NCBI GenBank assembly: GCA_028290305.1
Contig: JAQGKC010000060.1
Location: 4,058 to 68,057 of the forward strand
Length of the DNA stretch: 64,000 nt
Direction: 5' to 3'
Origin: Bradyrhizobium sp.
GTDB lineage: Bacteria; Pseudomonadota; Alphaproteobacteria; Rhizobiales; Xanthobacteraceae
Each line of letters begins with the position of its first letter. Positions within the stretch are counted from its first letter, which is position 1. A program made the position numbers and the translations under genes. Below the pieces are notes generated by a model. It made no database searches and had not been told where the DNA came from. It saw only the letters and a list, made by a program, of their open reading frames with translations. This document shows positions 17,815-26,757 of the stretch, one piece after another.

Positions 17815-18693
17815 GTGCTCACGCCGAAAATTCGATGCCGCGAAATTTCCGAGACCGACATCGATGCGATCGCGGACCTTCTGACACGCGGATTTGCGGG
17901 CCGCTCACGCGAATACTGGATGCAGGGATTGCGCCGCCAGGCCGCGCGCGAAATCCCCAACGGCTATCCACGTTTCGGCTATCTGCTCGACAGTGATGGT
18001 AGTGCGGTCGGCGTTCTGCTGCTGCTGTACACGTCCAGGATCAATGGCGAAGAGACGACGATCTATTGCAATCTGTCGAGCTGGTACGTCGATCCGGCGT
18101 TTCGAAATTACGCGCCGCTACTAACCAAAATCGCGCAGAAAAACAAGGAAGTCACCTACCTCAATATCAGTCCTGCGACGTGGACATGGCCGATCATCGA
18201 GGCGCAGGGCTTCAATCCCTATTGCAGCGGATTGTTCTTCTCGATCCCGGCGCTGTCCCGCGTCAAGCCGGGCACGGCCATCGAGACCATCTCGCCCGAC
18301 ACCCGCGCCATCGAAGGCTTGCCACAAACCGACGTCGAACTACTGACCCGGCACGCACGATATGGCTGCCTTAGCCTCGCATGCCGCACAGCCACCGGCG
18401 GCCCTTTTCCGTTCATCCTGCTGCCGATGCGCATCCGCCGGGGATGGATTGCGCCACCGGCGATGCAACTGATCTATTGCCGCGATATCGCCGAATATGT
18501 CCAGTGCGCCGGCGCCATCGGCCGGCTTCTCATCCGGCACGGCAAGCTGTCAGTCATTCTCGATTCGAACGGGCCTGTAGCTGACCTCACCGGCATCTAT
18601 TCCGAAGCGCGCGGCCGCAAATACTTCAAAGGACCCCACGCGCCCCGCCTCGCCGACCTGACCGACACCGAACTTGTGCTGTACGGTCCCTGA
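17815..18693 (+). CDS. GNAT-fold acyltransferase-like protein
   Basis: A 292-residue protein starting at GTG 17815, 30 bases after the ligase gene. The first 150 residues look like a GNAT acetyltransferase: IRCREISETDIDAIADLL, a central YCNLSSWYVDPAFRNYAPLL strand-helix (the acetyl-CoA region, though the classic R/QxxGxG/A is degenerate) and WPIIEAQGFNPY. The second half (about 180-290) is less clear and may be a second, degenerate domain. Its place after the dehydrogenase and ligase suggests it could acylate or release the carrier-bound amino acid product; this is inference. Homologue identity beyond GNAT is not claimed. Confidence 0.65.
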   Translation: MLTPKIRCREISETDIDAIADLLTRGFAGRSREYWMQGLRRQAAREIPNGYPRFGYLLDSDGSAVGVLLLLYTSRINGEETTIYCNLSSWYVDPAFRNYAPLLTKIAQKNKEVTYLNISPATWTWPIIEAQGFNPYCSGLFFSIPALSRVKPGTAIETISPDTRAIEGLPQTDVELLTRHARYGCLSLACRTATGGPFPFILLPMRIRRGWIAPPAMQLIYCRDIAEYVQCAGAIGRLLIRHGKLSVILDSNGPVADLTGIYSEARGRKYFKGPHAPRLADLTDTELVLYGP

Positions 18694-18742
18694 GTTCAGG
18701 CACCTAAACTCAGGCAACCAAACTCAGGCAACCAAACTCAGG
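18693..18742. repeat. 14-bp tandem repeat, about 3.4 copies
   Basis: The unit CAACCAAACTCAGG is perfect at 18715-18728 and 18729-18742, with a variant at 18701-18714 and a partial copy before it. The array fills the gap between the GNAT-like and aminotransferase genes and supplies the stop codon of the latter. Probably a slippage-prone array. Confidence 0.85.
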
Positions 18743-19613
18743 TATGGGCAAACTCCCAGTATAGTTTCCGCGCCCGGCGGTAGAACGGCCCCAGCTGCAG
18801 CGACCGGTCGTCGATCCTGATCACCGGAGCGACCTTGGCGAAATTTCCGCTCGAGAAAATTTCGTCGGCCCCCTGAAAATCGGAATATCGCAGGGTCGCC
18901 TCATCGACGGTAACGCCGTCGGCGCGCAGCAAATCAATCACCCGCTGGCGCGTGATGCCGTTAAGAAACGTTCCGTTCGGCGCCGGCGTATAGACGACAC
19001 CATTCTTCGCCATGAACACGTTCGAGTTGCCGAACTCTGCGACATTGCCGAGCATGTCGAGCATCAGGCAATTGGTAAAACCCCGCGCCTGCGCTTCAAT
19101 CAGCGCGCGCGAATTATTCGGGTAGAGGCAGGCCGCCTTGGCATCGACGGGCGCGCTTTCCATGGTCGGCCGGCGGAAAGGCGACAGCGTGATCGCGCTG
19201 CCTGTCGGCGACGGCATCGGCGCCACATAAATGCACAGGCACCAGCTCGTTGTTTCGGCGTCGAACAACACGCCTCCGCCGCTGCCGTTCTGGGCCCAAT
19301 ACATCGGCCGGATATAAAGCTCGGCATTGGGCGCGAAGCGGGCGATCCCCTCTCGCGCGAGCCCCAGCCATGTCTCGGTATCGACGACCGGCTTGAGTTT
19401 GAAATGGATGGCGGACTGGTTGACCCGGGCGCAGTGCCGGTCGAGATCCGGCACCACGCCCTCGAAAGCGCGCGCGCCGTCGAAAACAGTCGAGCCCAGC
19501 CAGGCCGCATGCGTGCGCGGACCCATGATCGGCACATTGCCTTCATGCCACGCACCTTCAAAAAAGGTCCAGGTCTGCGAGAAACTAACCGGTGCTATCG
19601 TCTGCGCCATCAT
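18738..19613 (-). CDS. Branched-chain aminotransferase-like PLP enzyme (class IV)
   Basis: A 291-residue fold-type IV aminotransferase (IlvE/D-amino acid transferase family). Visible features are FFEGAWHEGNVPIMGP, HAAWLGSTVFDGARAFEG, IRPMYWAQ, the PLP lysine in VDAKAACLYPNNSRALIEA and the phosphate-binding NVAEFGNSNVF and FLNGITRQRVIDLL. Several starts are possible between 19608 and 19619; I use 19613. The stop codon lies in a 14-bp tandem repeat. It converges on the GNAT-like gene of the carrier-protein cluster, so it could supply or use the amino acid of that pathway, but it may equally serve general amino acid metabolism. Confidence 0.85.
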   Translation of the reverse strand: MMAQTIAPVSFSQTWTFFEGAWHEGNVPIMGPRTHAAWLGSTVFDGARAFEGVVPDLDRHCARVNQSAIHFKLKPVVDTETWLGLAREGIARFAPNAELYIRPMYWAQNGSGGGVLFDAETTSWCLCIYVAPMPSPTGSAITLSPFRRPTMESAPVDAKAACLYPNNSRALIEAQARGFTNCLMLDMLGNVAEFGNSNVFMAKNGVVYTPAPNGTFLNGITRQRVIDLLRADGVTVDEATLRYSDFQGADEIFSSGNFAKVAPVIRIDDRSLQLGPFYRRARKLYWEFAHT

Positions 19614-19766
19614 TGCCATCCACGCTGCGGCCCCGCGGGCCGCGCACAATGGCGCTCACTATTGCCGGAATTACTAAGGATTTCCTTTCGGGGATCGCTG
19701 GTAATAGCGATGGATTCAGGATTGACAGACCATAGTGACGGGGTGATTTTCCGTATCGGAGCCGAT

Positions 19767-20717
19767 ATGCCCCTCGATCCCTTGGCAAAACGTTTTCTCG
19801 CCATGATGGCGGCGGCCTCGCCGGGCGATCGATTGCGGCCGGCGCCGAACGAGCGCCGCCAGGCGCTGGCGAAACTCATGCAGTTCGCGCGTGCCGATGT
19901 GCCTACATCTGATGGCGTCGACGGCGTGTTGCCGGGCCCGGCGGGTGATATTTCTTATCGTCTGTATGCACCTTCAATGGACGACTTATCAAAGGACGAC
20001 CTCGAACGTTTGCCGGGTTTCGTGTTCTTCCATGGCGGCGGCATGGTTGCCGGCAGCGTCGACACGCATGACCGCATCTGCGCGGCGCTCGCACACACGA
20101 CGGGATGTCGCCTTGTTTCCGTTGATTACCGCCTCGCGCCCGAACACAAATTTCCAGCCGCCGTCGAGGATGCGATCGCGGCGACCAGGTGGGTGTCTAC
20201 CCATGCCTCGTCGCTTGGCATCGATCCGGCAAGACTCGTCGTCGGAGGCGACTCCGCCGGAGCAACGCTCGGCGCCGTGGTTTGCCAGGACGCGACGCGA
20301 AATGCCGGACCTCCGATTCTTCTGCAATGCCTGATATGTCCCGTGCTCGATTTCGAAGAAACATCACCGTCGCGTGACGCATTCTCGGAAAATTATCTCA
20401 TCGACAGCGCCATGATCGCAGCAGACCTCGCCGACTATCTGCCTGACGGAGCAAACCCTGCCGATCCCAAGATTTCACCGCTTCGGGCAACTGATCTGGC
20501 CGGGCTTCCAGCCGCCATCATCCATACCGCCGAATTTGATCCGATGCGCGACGAAGGCAATGCCTACGCAAGAAAACTCATGGCGGCGGGCATCGAGGTC
20601 GACCATGTCTGTCACGACGGCATGATCCATAATTTTCACGCCATGGGCGCGATTCTTCCGCAAGGGCGGCTGGTCCTGCGCCAGATCGGAGAGCAGGTCA
20701 GGCGCGCGCTCGGCTGA
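19767..20717 (+). CDS. Alpha/beta hydrolase, hormone-sensitive lipase (HSL) family
   Basis: A 316-residue esterase. ATG 19767 (MPLDPLAKRFLAMMAAA) gives the N-terminus typical of this family and has CGGAG upstream; longer in-frame starts at 19710 or 19404 are unlikely. The oxyanion motif FHGGGMVAG, nucleophile Ser163 in GGDSAGA, Asp258 in AEFDPMRDEG and His288 in HDGMIHNF complete the HSL pattern. It probably hydrolyses short-chain acyl esters in the cytoplasm; no signal peptide is seen. Confidence 0.9.
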   Translation: MPLDPLAKRFLAMMAAASPGDRLRPAPNERRQALAKLMQFARADVPTSDGVDGVLPGPAGDISYRLYAPSMDDLSKDDLERLPGFVFFHGGGMVAGSVDTHDRICAALAHTTGCRLVSVDYRLAPEHKFPAAVEDAIAATRWVSTHASSLGIDPARLVVGGDSAGATLGAVVCQDATRNAGPPILLQCLICPVLDFEETSPSRDAFSENYLIDSAMIAADLADYLPDGANPADPKISPLRATDLAGLPAAIIHTAEFDPMRDEGNAYARKLMAAGIEVDHVCHDGMIHNFHAMGAILPQGRLVLRQIGEQVRRALG

Positions 20718-20809
20718 CCGGCACACCGAATGAGTGCGGCTCCGTAGTCAGCAGTTTGATGAAAATTCAGAACCGAAAACGTCAGACATCGCGCTACGCG
20801 TTGATGATT

Positions 20810-20833
20810 AATTGATTCAAATTTTAATCAATT
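20810..20833. promoter_or_regulatory. AT-rich inverted repeat upstream of metY
   Basis: AATTGATT and AATCAATT are perfect 8-base arms separated by 8 bases, 130 bases before the metY start, in an AT-rich pocket. It could be an operator for a methionine regulator. I looked for the SAM-II riboswitch pattern common before alphaproteobacterial met genes and did not find a convincing match. Confidence 0.35.
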
Positions 20834-20964
20834 GGTGGCGGTCCATTAGGGTTATTTCATCAATCTTTGCGCGAATTATTGCTCGCTTGACGGCGCCCTT
20901 CTAGAAACGACACGGGGCGAAGAAAACGCATCATGAAATGCGTGTCGCGAACGCGAGGTGGATC

Positions 20965-22269
20965 ATGCGTAACGAAACCATTGCTATTCACGCCGGCTAC
21001 GACCCCGATCCAGCAACCAAATCCGTCGCCGTTCCGATCTACCAGACCGTCGCCTACGCCTTCGATAGCGCCGATCACGGCGCCGCTCTCTTCAATCTCG
21101 AAGCGGAAGGCTATCGCTACAGCAGGATTGCGAATCCAACCACCGCCGTTCTGGAAAAGCGCGTTGCCGAACTCGAAGGCGGCGTCGGAGCGCTCGCGGT
21201 CGCGACCGGACAGGCCGCCCTGCATTTCGCCCTGGTCAATCTGGCCGACACCGGCGGCAACATCGTCTCCGTCCCTCAATTATACGGCACAACGCACACC
21301 CTGCTCTCGCATGTGTTGCCGCGCCAGGGCATCACCACCCGCTTTGCCGACAGCGATCGCGCGGATGACATCGAGAAGCTGATCGACGAAAACACCAAGG
21401 CTGTTTTTTCCGAGACCATTGGCAACCCCGCCGGCAATGTTTGCGATATCGAAGCACTGGCGAAGGTCGCGCATCGTCATGGCGTGCCGCTGGTCGTCGA
21501 CAACACGGTAGCAACCCCGATTCTGCTCAAGCCTTTCGATTACGGCGCCGATATCGCCGTCCATTCGCTGACGAAGTTTCTCGGTGGCCACGGCACCACG
21601 CTCGGCGGCGCGATCGTGGACAGCGGCCGTTTTCCATGGACGGAACACGCTCGCCGCTTTCCCACCTTCAACGAACCCGATGAGTCCTATCATGGTCTCG
21701 TCTACACCAAACAATTCGGCGCCAGCGCGTATATTCAGCGGGCGCGTAGCGTCTATCAGCGCACCATGGGCTCCGTTCTTTCGCCGTTCAACGCATTCCT
21801 TCTGCTACAGGGAATCGAAACGGTGGCGTTGCGCATCGAACGGCACGTCGAGAACGCACGCAAGGTCGCGGACTTCCTGCGCAGCGATCCGCGCGTCGCC
21901 TGGGTCAACTATGCCGGTTTTTCCGACAGCCCCTATTACGAGCTGGTTCAGAAATACCTGAATGGTCATGCTTCTTCGCTGTTTACGTTCGGCATAAAAG
22001 GCGATCTCGAAGCCGGCAAGGCCTTCTATGACTCGCTGAAGCTGATCACGCGGCTGGTCAATATCGGCGACGCGAAATCGCTTGCCTGCCACCCGGCATC
22101 GACCACCCACCGTCAGATGACCCCCGAACAGCAGCGCATGGCCGGCGTTCTGCCGGAAACGATCCGGCTTTCGATCGGGATCGAACATTCCGCCGACATT
22201 ATCGAAGATATCGACCAAGCCCTCTCGCAGGCATGCCCGCGATATCAGCGGCTTGAGGCGGCGGAATAG
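20965..22269 (+). CDS. metY: O-acetyl/O-succinylhomoserine sulfhydrylase, MetY-like
   Basis: A 434-residue PLP enzyme of the Cys/Met metabolism family that makes homocysteine from an activated homoserine and sulfide. ATG 20965 (MRNETIAIHAGYDPDPATKS) is the family start and follows GCGAGG. The segment YSRIANPTTAVLEKRVAELEGG, PLVVDNTVATPILLKPFDYGADI and the PLP lysine in HSLTKFLGGHGTTLGG are clear. Length fits MetY/OAH sulfhydrylase (about 430) rather than shorter MetZ/MetB. The downstream gene, 16 bases away, is a MetA-like acyltransferase, which makes the substrate: together a two-step homoserine to homocysteine unit. Confidence 0.9.
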   Translation: MRNETIAIHAGYDPDPATKSVAVPIYQTVAYAFDSADHGAALFNLEAEGYRYSRIANPTTAVLEKRVAELEGGVGALAVATGQAALHFALVNLADTGGNIVSVPQLYGTTHTLLSHVLPRQGITTRFADSDRADDIEKLIDENTKAVFSETIGNPAGNVCDIEALAKVAHRHGVPLVVDNTVATPILLKPFDYGADIAVHSLTKFLGGHGTTLGGAIVDSGRFPWTEHARRFPTFNEPDESYHGLVYTKQFGASAYIQRARSVYQRTMGSVLSPFNAFLLLQGIETVALRIERHVENARKVADFLRSDPRVAWVNYAGFSDSPYYELVQKYLNGHASSLFTFGIKGDLEAGKAFYDSLKLITRLVNIGDAKSLACHPASTTHRQMTPEQQRMAGVLPETIRLSIGIEHSADIIEDIDQALSQACPRYQRLEAAE

Positions 22270-22285
22270 ATCGGCCGGGCCTGGC

Positions 22286-23314
22286 ATGACTGTCCTGTTC
22301 GACAAACATCGGCTGATCGTCAGTCCCGCTTTGGCGCCCGCGCAGCTGCGCGACGCCGATGAACGCGACAGCCGTCAACAGACGGCCGATGCGGTACTCA
22401 CGATCGGCCTCATCAACAATATGCCTGATACCGCGCTGCAGGCGACGGAGCGTCAGTTCACACGTCTTCTGAAGGCTGCCGCTGGAAACAATCGTATCCA
22501 TCTCCATTGCTTCTCGCTGCCATCCGTGAAGCGATCGCCGGCCGCCAAGCTGCAGATCGACGGACGATACACCGACATCGCCGATCTTGGCCGCCTGAAA
22601 ATCGATGGGCTGATCGTGACAGGCGCCGAGCCGAACGCTGCGACCCTTCCCGAAGAGCCGTTCTGGCAAGACCTCACGGCGATCATCGACTGGGCGGAAA
22701 CCAACACGCGTTCGACGATATGGTCGTGTCTCGCCGCCCATGCCGCGGTCTTGCATCTCGACGGCATCGAGCGGCAACGGCTCGACGCAAAATGTTCGGG
22801 TATCTTCGATTGCTTTAGAGTGACCGACGATTGGCTAACGCAGGAAATCGCATCGCCGCTCAAGATCCCGCACTCGCGCCTCAATGCGCTGCGTAAGAGC
22901 GACCTGGTTGCGAGGGGATACCGGGTACTGACCGAATCGCCGGAAGCTGGCGTCGATATCTTCGCCAAGCAACTGCGCAGCCGTTTCATCTTCTTTCAGG
23001 GGCATCCGGAATACGAGGCCTTGTCGCTGCAGCGGGAATATTTGCGCGACATCACCCGGTTTATCGGGGGTCAGCGGGATACCTATCCGGCCTTCCCTAA
23101 AGGCTATTTCGACGTCGAAACCGAGAACAAGCTAACAAGCTTTCAGAAGCGGGCGAGCATCGAACGCAAGCTTCCACTCAGTGTCGAGCTTCCAAACCTC
23201 ACACTTCGCCCGGATATCGCGGCCGGCGCCGCGGCATCGGCTATCTTCAAGAACTGGCTCGAATATCTCTCCGACCGTGCGAGAGCGACGGCCGACAGCG
23301 CTCATCGCAGATAA
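22286..23314 (+). CDS. MetA-family homoserine O-acyltransferase, divergent
   Basis: A 342-residue member of the MetA (glutamine amidotransferase-like) family that activates homoserine with an acyl-CoA. Catalytic residues are conserved: Cys148 in WSCLAAHAAV, His240 and Glu242 in QGHPEYE. The stretch after DGLIVTGA, which in other MetA proteins decides between acetyl- and succinyl-CoA use, reads EPNAAT and matches neither classic pattern. It follows metY by 16 bases and lacks a strong ribosome-binding site, suggesting coupling. Expected role: substrate supply for MetY in methionine synthesis; acyl donor undetermined. Confidence 0.82.
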   Translation: MTVLFDKHRLIVSPALAPAQLRDADERDSRQQTADAVLTIGLINNMPDTALQATERQFTRLLKAAAGNNRIHLHCFSLPSVKRSPAAKLQIDGRYTDIADLGRLKIDGLIVTGAEPNAATLPEEPFWQDLTAIIDWAETNTRSTIWSCLAAHAAVLHLDGIERQRLDAKCSGIFDCFRVTDDWLTQEIASPLKIPHSRLNALRKSDLVARGYRVLTESPEAGVDIFAKQLRSRFIFFQGHPEYEALSLQREYLRDITRFIGGQRDTYPAFPKGYFDVETENKLTSFQKRASIERKLPLSVELPNLTLRPDIAAGAAASAIFKNWLEYLSDRARATADSAHRR

Positions 23315-23449
23315 AGTTCGGCGTTATGGATAATGTTGAACGCCGCTTGCGCGGAGCGACCGGCAGATGGTTCAGTGATCATTATCTGCCGGGAAGGCCG
23401 AGGAACTTCCAGTGCGACGCCATTGTTTGACTCCGAAAGTATAGAAATC

Positions 23450-24202
23450 ATGCACCCGGTGTGGTCTTCCTTAAAGGCGCGCGTCAGCAACCGGATGGCA
23501 AGGCATCTGCGCACCGCGCCGTTCAAGCTGCGCAACAGCAGCCCGATGGTCAGTTTCACCTTCGACGACGCTCCCATAAGCGCGGTCACCGTCGGCGCCG
23601 CGATGCTTGAGGCGTACAATGCACGGGGAACCTTCTACGTGTCTGGCGGCCTCGTCGATACATGGTCCGGCCATTGGACCGCAGTCAGCGCCGAGGACAT
23701 CGTCGGCCTTCACCGCCGAGGTCATGAAATTGCCTGCCATACATTCTCGCACGCGAACACGAGGAATCTCAATTCGGCAGCGATGGCTGCCGAGATAGCA
23801 AAGAATCGCCGTTACTTGTTATCGCTGGACCCGTCGATCAAGATCGATAATTTCGCATATCCCTATGGCTTGGGATCCGTGTCGCACAAGGGGCAGCTCG
23901 GGAAAGCCTTCCATTCGTCCCGCGGCATTCTTCCCGGCGTCAATAGCGGCGTCGTGGATCTGCAATACCTGCGTTCTGTCCCCTTGATCGAACAGGACAT
24001 CGACCGTGATGGAATCGATCGTGCGTTCGACGAAGCCGTCGACACGAATGGCTGGCTCATTTTCTATAGCCATGACGTGGCTGATGTGCCCAGCCCCTAC
24101 GGGTGCTCACCATCATTTTTGCGCCATGCTCTGGATGCGGCATCTCGCCGGAATATTCTGAACTTGAGCGTTGCCGACGCTTTGCGGTCGGCGGGCGCCT
24201 AA
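23450..24202 (+). CDS. Polysaccharide deacetylase (NodB-homology) family protein
   Basis: About 250 residues with the NodB-homology signature: SFTFDDAP (metal-binding Asp pair), HEIACHTFSHANT (HxxxH metal ligands) and FAYPYG. A longer frame begins at 23333, but its first 39 residues look non-coding in character; I favour ATG 23450 (MHPVWSSLKAR) without a strong ribosome-binding site. No signal peptide or membrane segment is evident, which points to a cytoplasmic or non-classical location. Likely removes acetyl groups from a sugar chain. Neighbours give no pathway hint, and the downstream gene converges with 4 bases between. Confidence 0.8.
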   Translation: MHPVWSSLKARVSNRMARHLRTAPFKLRNSSPMVSFTFDDAPISAVTVGAAMLEAYNARGTFYVSGGLVDTWSGHWTAVSAEDIVGLHRRGHEIACHTFSHANTRNLNSAAMAAEIAKNRRYLLSLDPSIKIDNFAYPYGLGSVSHKGQLGKAFHSSRGILPGVNSGVVDLQYLRSVPLIEQDIDRDGIDRAFDEAVDTNGWLIFYSHDVADVPSPYGCSPSFLRHALDAASRRNILNLSVADALRSAGA

Positions 24203-24206
24203 GCGC

Positions 24207-26429
24207 TCAGGTCTCCAATTGCTGGATCGTCATGTTGGCGTAGCGAATCCGCACGCTCAATTCACGTCCCAGAGCAGACAAAAGCTTGATCGCAATATCC
24301 GGCTGCTGTTGGCACAGCGAGGCAAACGACGCCTCGCTGAGGCCGAAACCCGCGAGGTCTTCGTCAACCGTGATGGTGGCCGAGCGCGGCCCGCGGTCGA
24401 GAAGCGCAAGCTCCCCAAAAATGGCGCCGGCCGCAAACGTCACGAGCCGAATGCCCTCGTCATCGTGGCGAAGATGGACACTGGCACGGCCTCTGATGAC
24501 GATATAGAGGCATGAGCCGGGATCGCCGTGTCGAAAGATGACATGTCCGGCCGGCCAGGCTACCGGCTCCAGCCAGGTGCGCAGCCGTTCGATCTGGTCG
24601 GCGGTGAAGTCGCGCAACAGCGGGACGCGATCGAGCGACAATTCCAAAGAAGACCCGGTTTCGGCGTTTCGGAGCAGGTCATCCTCGGCCCATTCTATCG
24701 CCCGATCGATGTCCGGGAAAAAACGATCGCGCGCCTGGAAAATATCGGCGAGGCGCGCAGCCGTCTCGGTGCGGCCTGACACAACGAGCGCGAGCTTGAC
24801 GCCCCGCGCGCCCAGTGCAGCATCAATATCGCCGAGGATGCGGGCGCCCGTCGAATCGATTTCGGTGACGCGCCGCAATTCAAGCAACAAGGCGGTCGTT
24901 CCCCTGGCGGTTTCGCTATCGACGATCTGCGCCAGCCGTTCGGCACTGCCGAAGAACAGCGCGCCTTGCAGCTCGATGACAAGCACCGACGCGCCCTGCA
25001 CATGCAGCATCTCCATCTCGGCCGGATCGCGGTACCGCCGCGAACGCACCGCGTCGCATCGATACAGTCTGCGAACATTGGAGCGGCTCATCCGGACCGC
25101 GAAGAGCAGTACCGCAAGCACGATACCAATGAACACCGCGAGCACGACGTTGATCGCAATCGACAGCAGCGATACGAACACCGAAACGCCAAGATCTAGC
25201 GCGATGGCGCCGCGTTGCGGCGTGCCGGGCCTGACCAAACGCGCGGCAAATTGCTTGGTCCAGGGATCGATATGCTGGATGGCGATCACCATGATCACCG
25301 CCGACAACACCGCACGGGGCATATAGGCCAGAATAGGAAACAGCAGCGTTGCCGCCGCGAGCAGCGCGAGCGCATTCACGATCACTGAAAGCGGGCTGCG
25401 CCCGCCAAAGGCGCGGTTGGTCAGGCTGGGCCCGATGTTGATGCCGTTGGTGATACCGCCAAAGCTCGCCGAGACCGCATTAGATATTCCGAGACGGATC
25501 AAGAGGCTATCGTCGCCGGCACGGAGTTCGCCCGGCTGGCTGGCGAGCTTGGCGCATAGAAGCGCATCGATCGAAGCGATGATGGCAAGGGCGAGCGCGC
25601 TCGACAGGATCACTGACGCCGAACGCTCCAGCGGCTCGGCCATGGCCAACCCGGAAAAGTCGACCACCGCGGTGCGCATCGCAGCACTCGCCGTCGGCGG
25701 GCCGATAATCGGACCCAGCATATCGCCGAAGCCCGAAACAACCATTGCATAGTAAGCAACGATGCCGCAGCCGAGGCCAACCAGGACCGGGGGAACCTTC
25801 GTCGTGATCCGGCGGGCGTTCCACATCGCCACAAAGGTCAGTGCGGCAACCAGCACGCTCAACGGCCGCGCCTCATTTATTGCTCCGAAAACGCGGGTGA
25901 AACGAATGTTATGCTCGTAGCCCAGGATGTTGCCGAGCTGCACCAAAAACAACAGTACCGCGGCCATGTTCTGGAAGCCGGCCATCACCGGATGCGGCGC
26001 GAACTTGATCAGCGTGCCGAGCCGCATCCATCCGAACAGCGCCTGAAACAGACCGCCGAGCAGAATAATGGCGAAAAATACCAATAGCGCGGCGGGGACC
26101 TCGGGTGCGCCGTTTGCCGTGGTGTCCCGATGCAGCAAGGAATACAGCAGCAGACCGAGAAAGAACGTCGTGGTGATGCGCGGGGCATAAACGCGCGTCG
26201 AGCGGTCGCCGAGCAACACGCATACGAGGCCCGCGATCACCGCCGAGATCAGCCCCGCCATCGCGCCATGGGCGAAGTATTCGTCGCCCAATGTCACGAA
26301 GGCAAACATGCCGAACGCCATCGCGAGCGGGATGGCGACGGTCGACGAAACCAGGCCGGCGACAATGTCGTTGCGCGCCGTCGCGGCGCTGAAGACCGGC
26401 GTGCGCAACGAGGTCGGCATCGAATCCAT
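24207..26429 (-). CDS. SulP (SLC26) transporter fused to STAS and cyclic-nucleotide-binding domains
   Basis: A 740-residue membrane protein starting MDSMPTSLRTPVF at 26429. A longer frame to 26774 overlaps the recQ start and is unlikely. Residues about 15-430 form a SulP anion-transporter domain (VSSTVAIPLAMAFGMF near the start). A STAS domain follows at about 440-565 (RVTEIDSTGARILGDI), then a cNMP-binding/CAP_ED domain at about 590-730 with GELALLDRGPRSATI, which keeps the conserved Glu and Arg of nucleotide binding. The ion may be sulfate, bicarbonate or a dicarboxylate. Gating by a cyclic nucleotide is a reasonable but untested inference. Confidence 0.88.
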   Translation of the reverse strand: MDSMPTSLRTPVFSAATARNDIVAGLVSSTVAIPLAMAFGMFAFVTLGDEYFAHGAMAGLISAVIAGLVCVLLGDRSTRVYAPRITTTFFLGLLLYSLLHRDTTANGAPEVPAALLVFFAIILLGGLFQALFGWMRLGTLIKFAPHPVMAGFQNMAAVLLFLVQLGNILGYEHNIRFTRVFGAINEARPLSVLVAALTFVAMWNARRITTKVPPVLVGLGCGIVAYYAMVVSGFGDMLGPIIGPPTASAAMRTAVVDFSGLAMAEPLERSASVILSSALALAIIASIDALLCAKLASQPGELRAGDDSLLIRLGISNAVSASFGGITNGINIGPSLTNRAFGGRSPLSVIVNALALLAAATLLFPILAYMPRAVLSAVIMVIAIQHIDPWTKQFAARLVRPGTPQRGAIALDLGVSVFVSLLSIAINVVLAVFIGIVLAVLLFAVRMSRSNVRRLYRCDAVRSRRYRDPAEMEMLHVQGASVLVIELQGALFFGSAERLAQIVDSETARGTTALLLELRRVTEIDSTGARILGDIDAALGARGVKLALVVSGRTETAARLADIFQARDRFFPDIDRAIEWAEDDLLRNAETGSSLELSLDRVPLLRDFTADQIERLRTWLEPVAWPAGHVIFRHGDPGSCLYIVIRGRASVHLRHDDEGIRLVTFAAGAIFGELALLDRGPRSATITVDEDLAGFGLSEASFASLCQQQPDIAIKLLSALGRELSVRIRYANMTIQQLET

Positions 26430-26757
26430 GCGATTCACATCCTGGCGCTCAGGCGGTCCTTGCCAGGCGGAGAAAACGGGGTAGAGGCCATTTACAGAGA
26501 CAGAGAGAGGAATTGGAATCGAACCTTCTCCGCAAGGCCATCGTAACGGAACCTGCTCACACAGGTAAAGGCCAAGCCCCGGTCGCTTCTTATGAATATT
26601 TGCCCGAGGCCGGTTGGGAAGCGAATATGGGTAACTGCGCGAATCAGGAATAGACCTGTCGCGATCGTTGACCAGCCTCCCCCGAGATTCCATTATCCGA
26701 GGCATCAAAGCCAAAGGCTGGCCATGGCGAGCTTTGAATAGGACGACCGAATCCGCA
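26430..26757. other. Divergent intergenic region between the SulP gene and recQ
   Basis: 328 bases that should carry two divergent promoters. Open frames from both neighbours run into it, but no ribosome-binding sites or family-like sequence support them. No repeat or RNA structure noticed. Confidence 0.45.

Noticed and set aside
20718..20964. SAM-II type riboswitch before metY
   Set aside because: The conserved core elements of that riboswitch were not found; only an AT-rich dyad is present.
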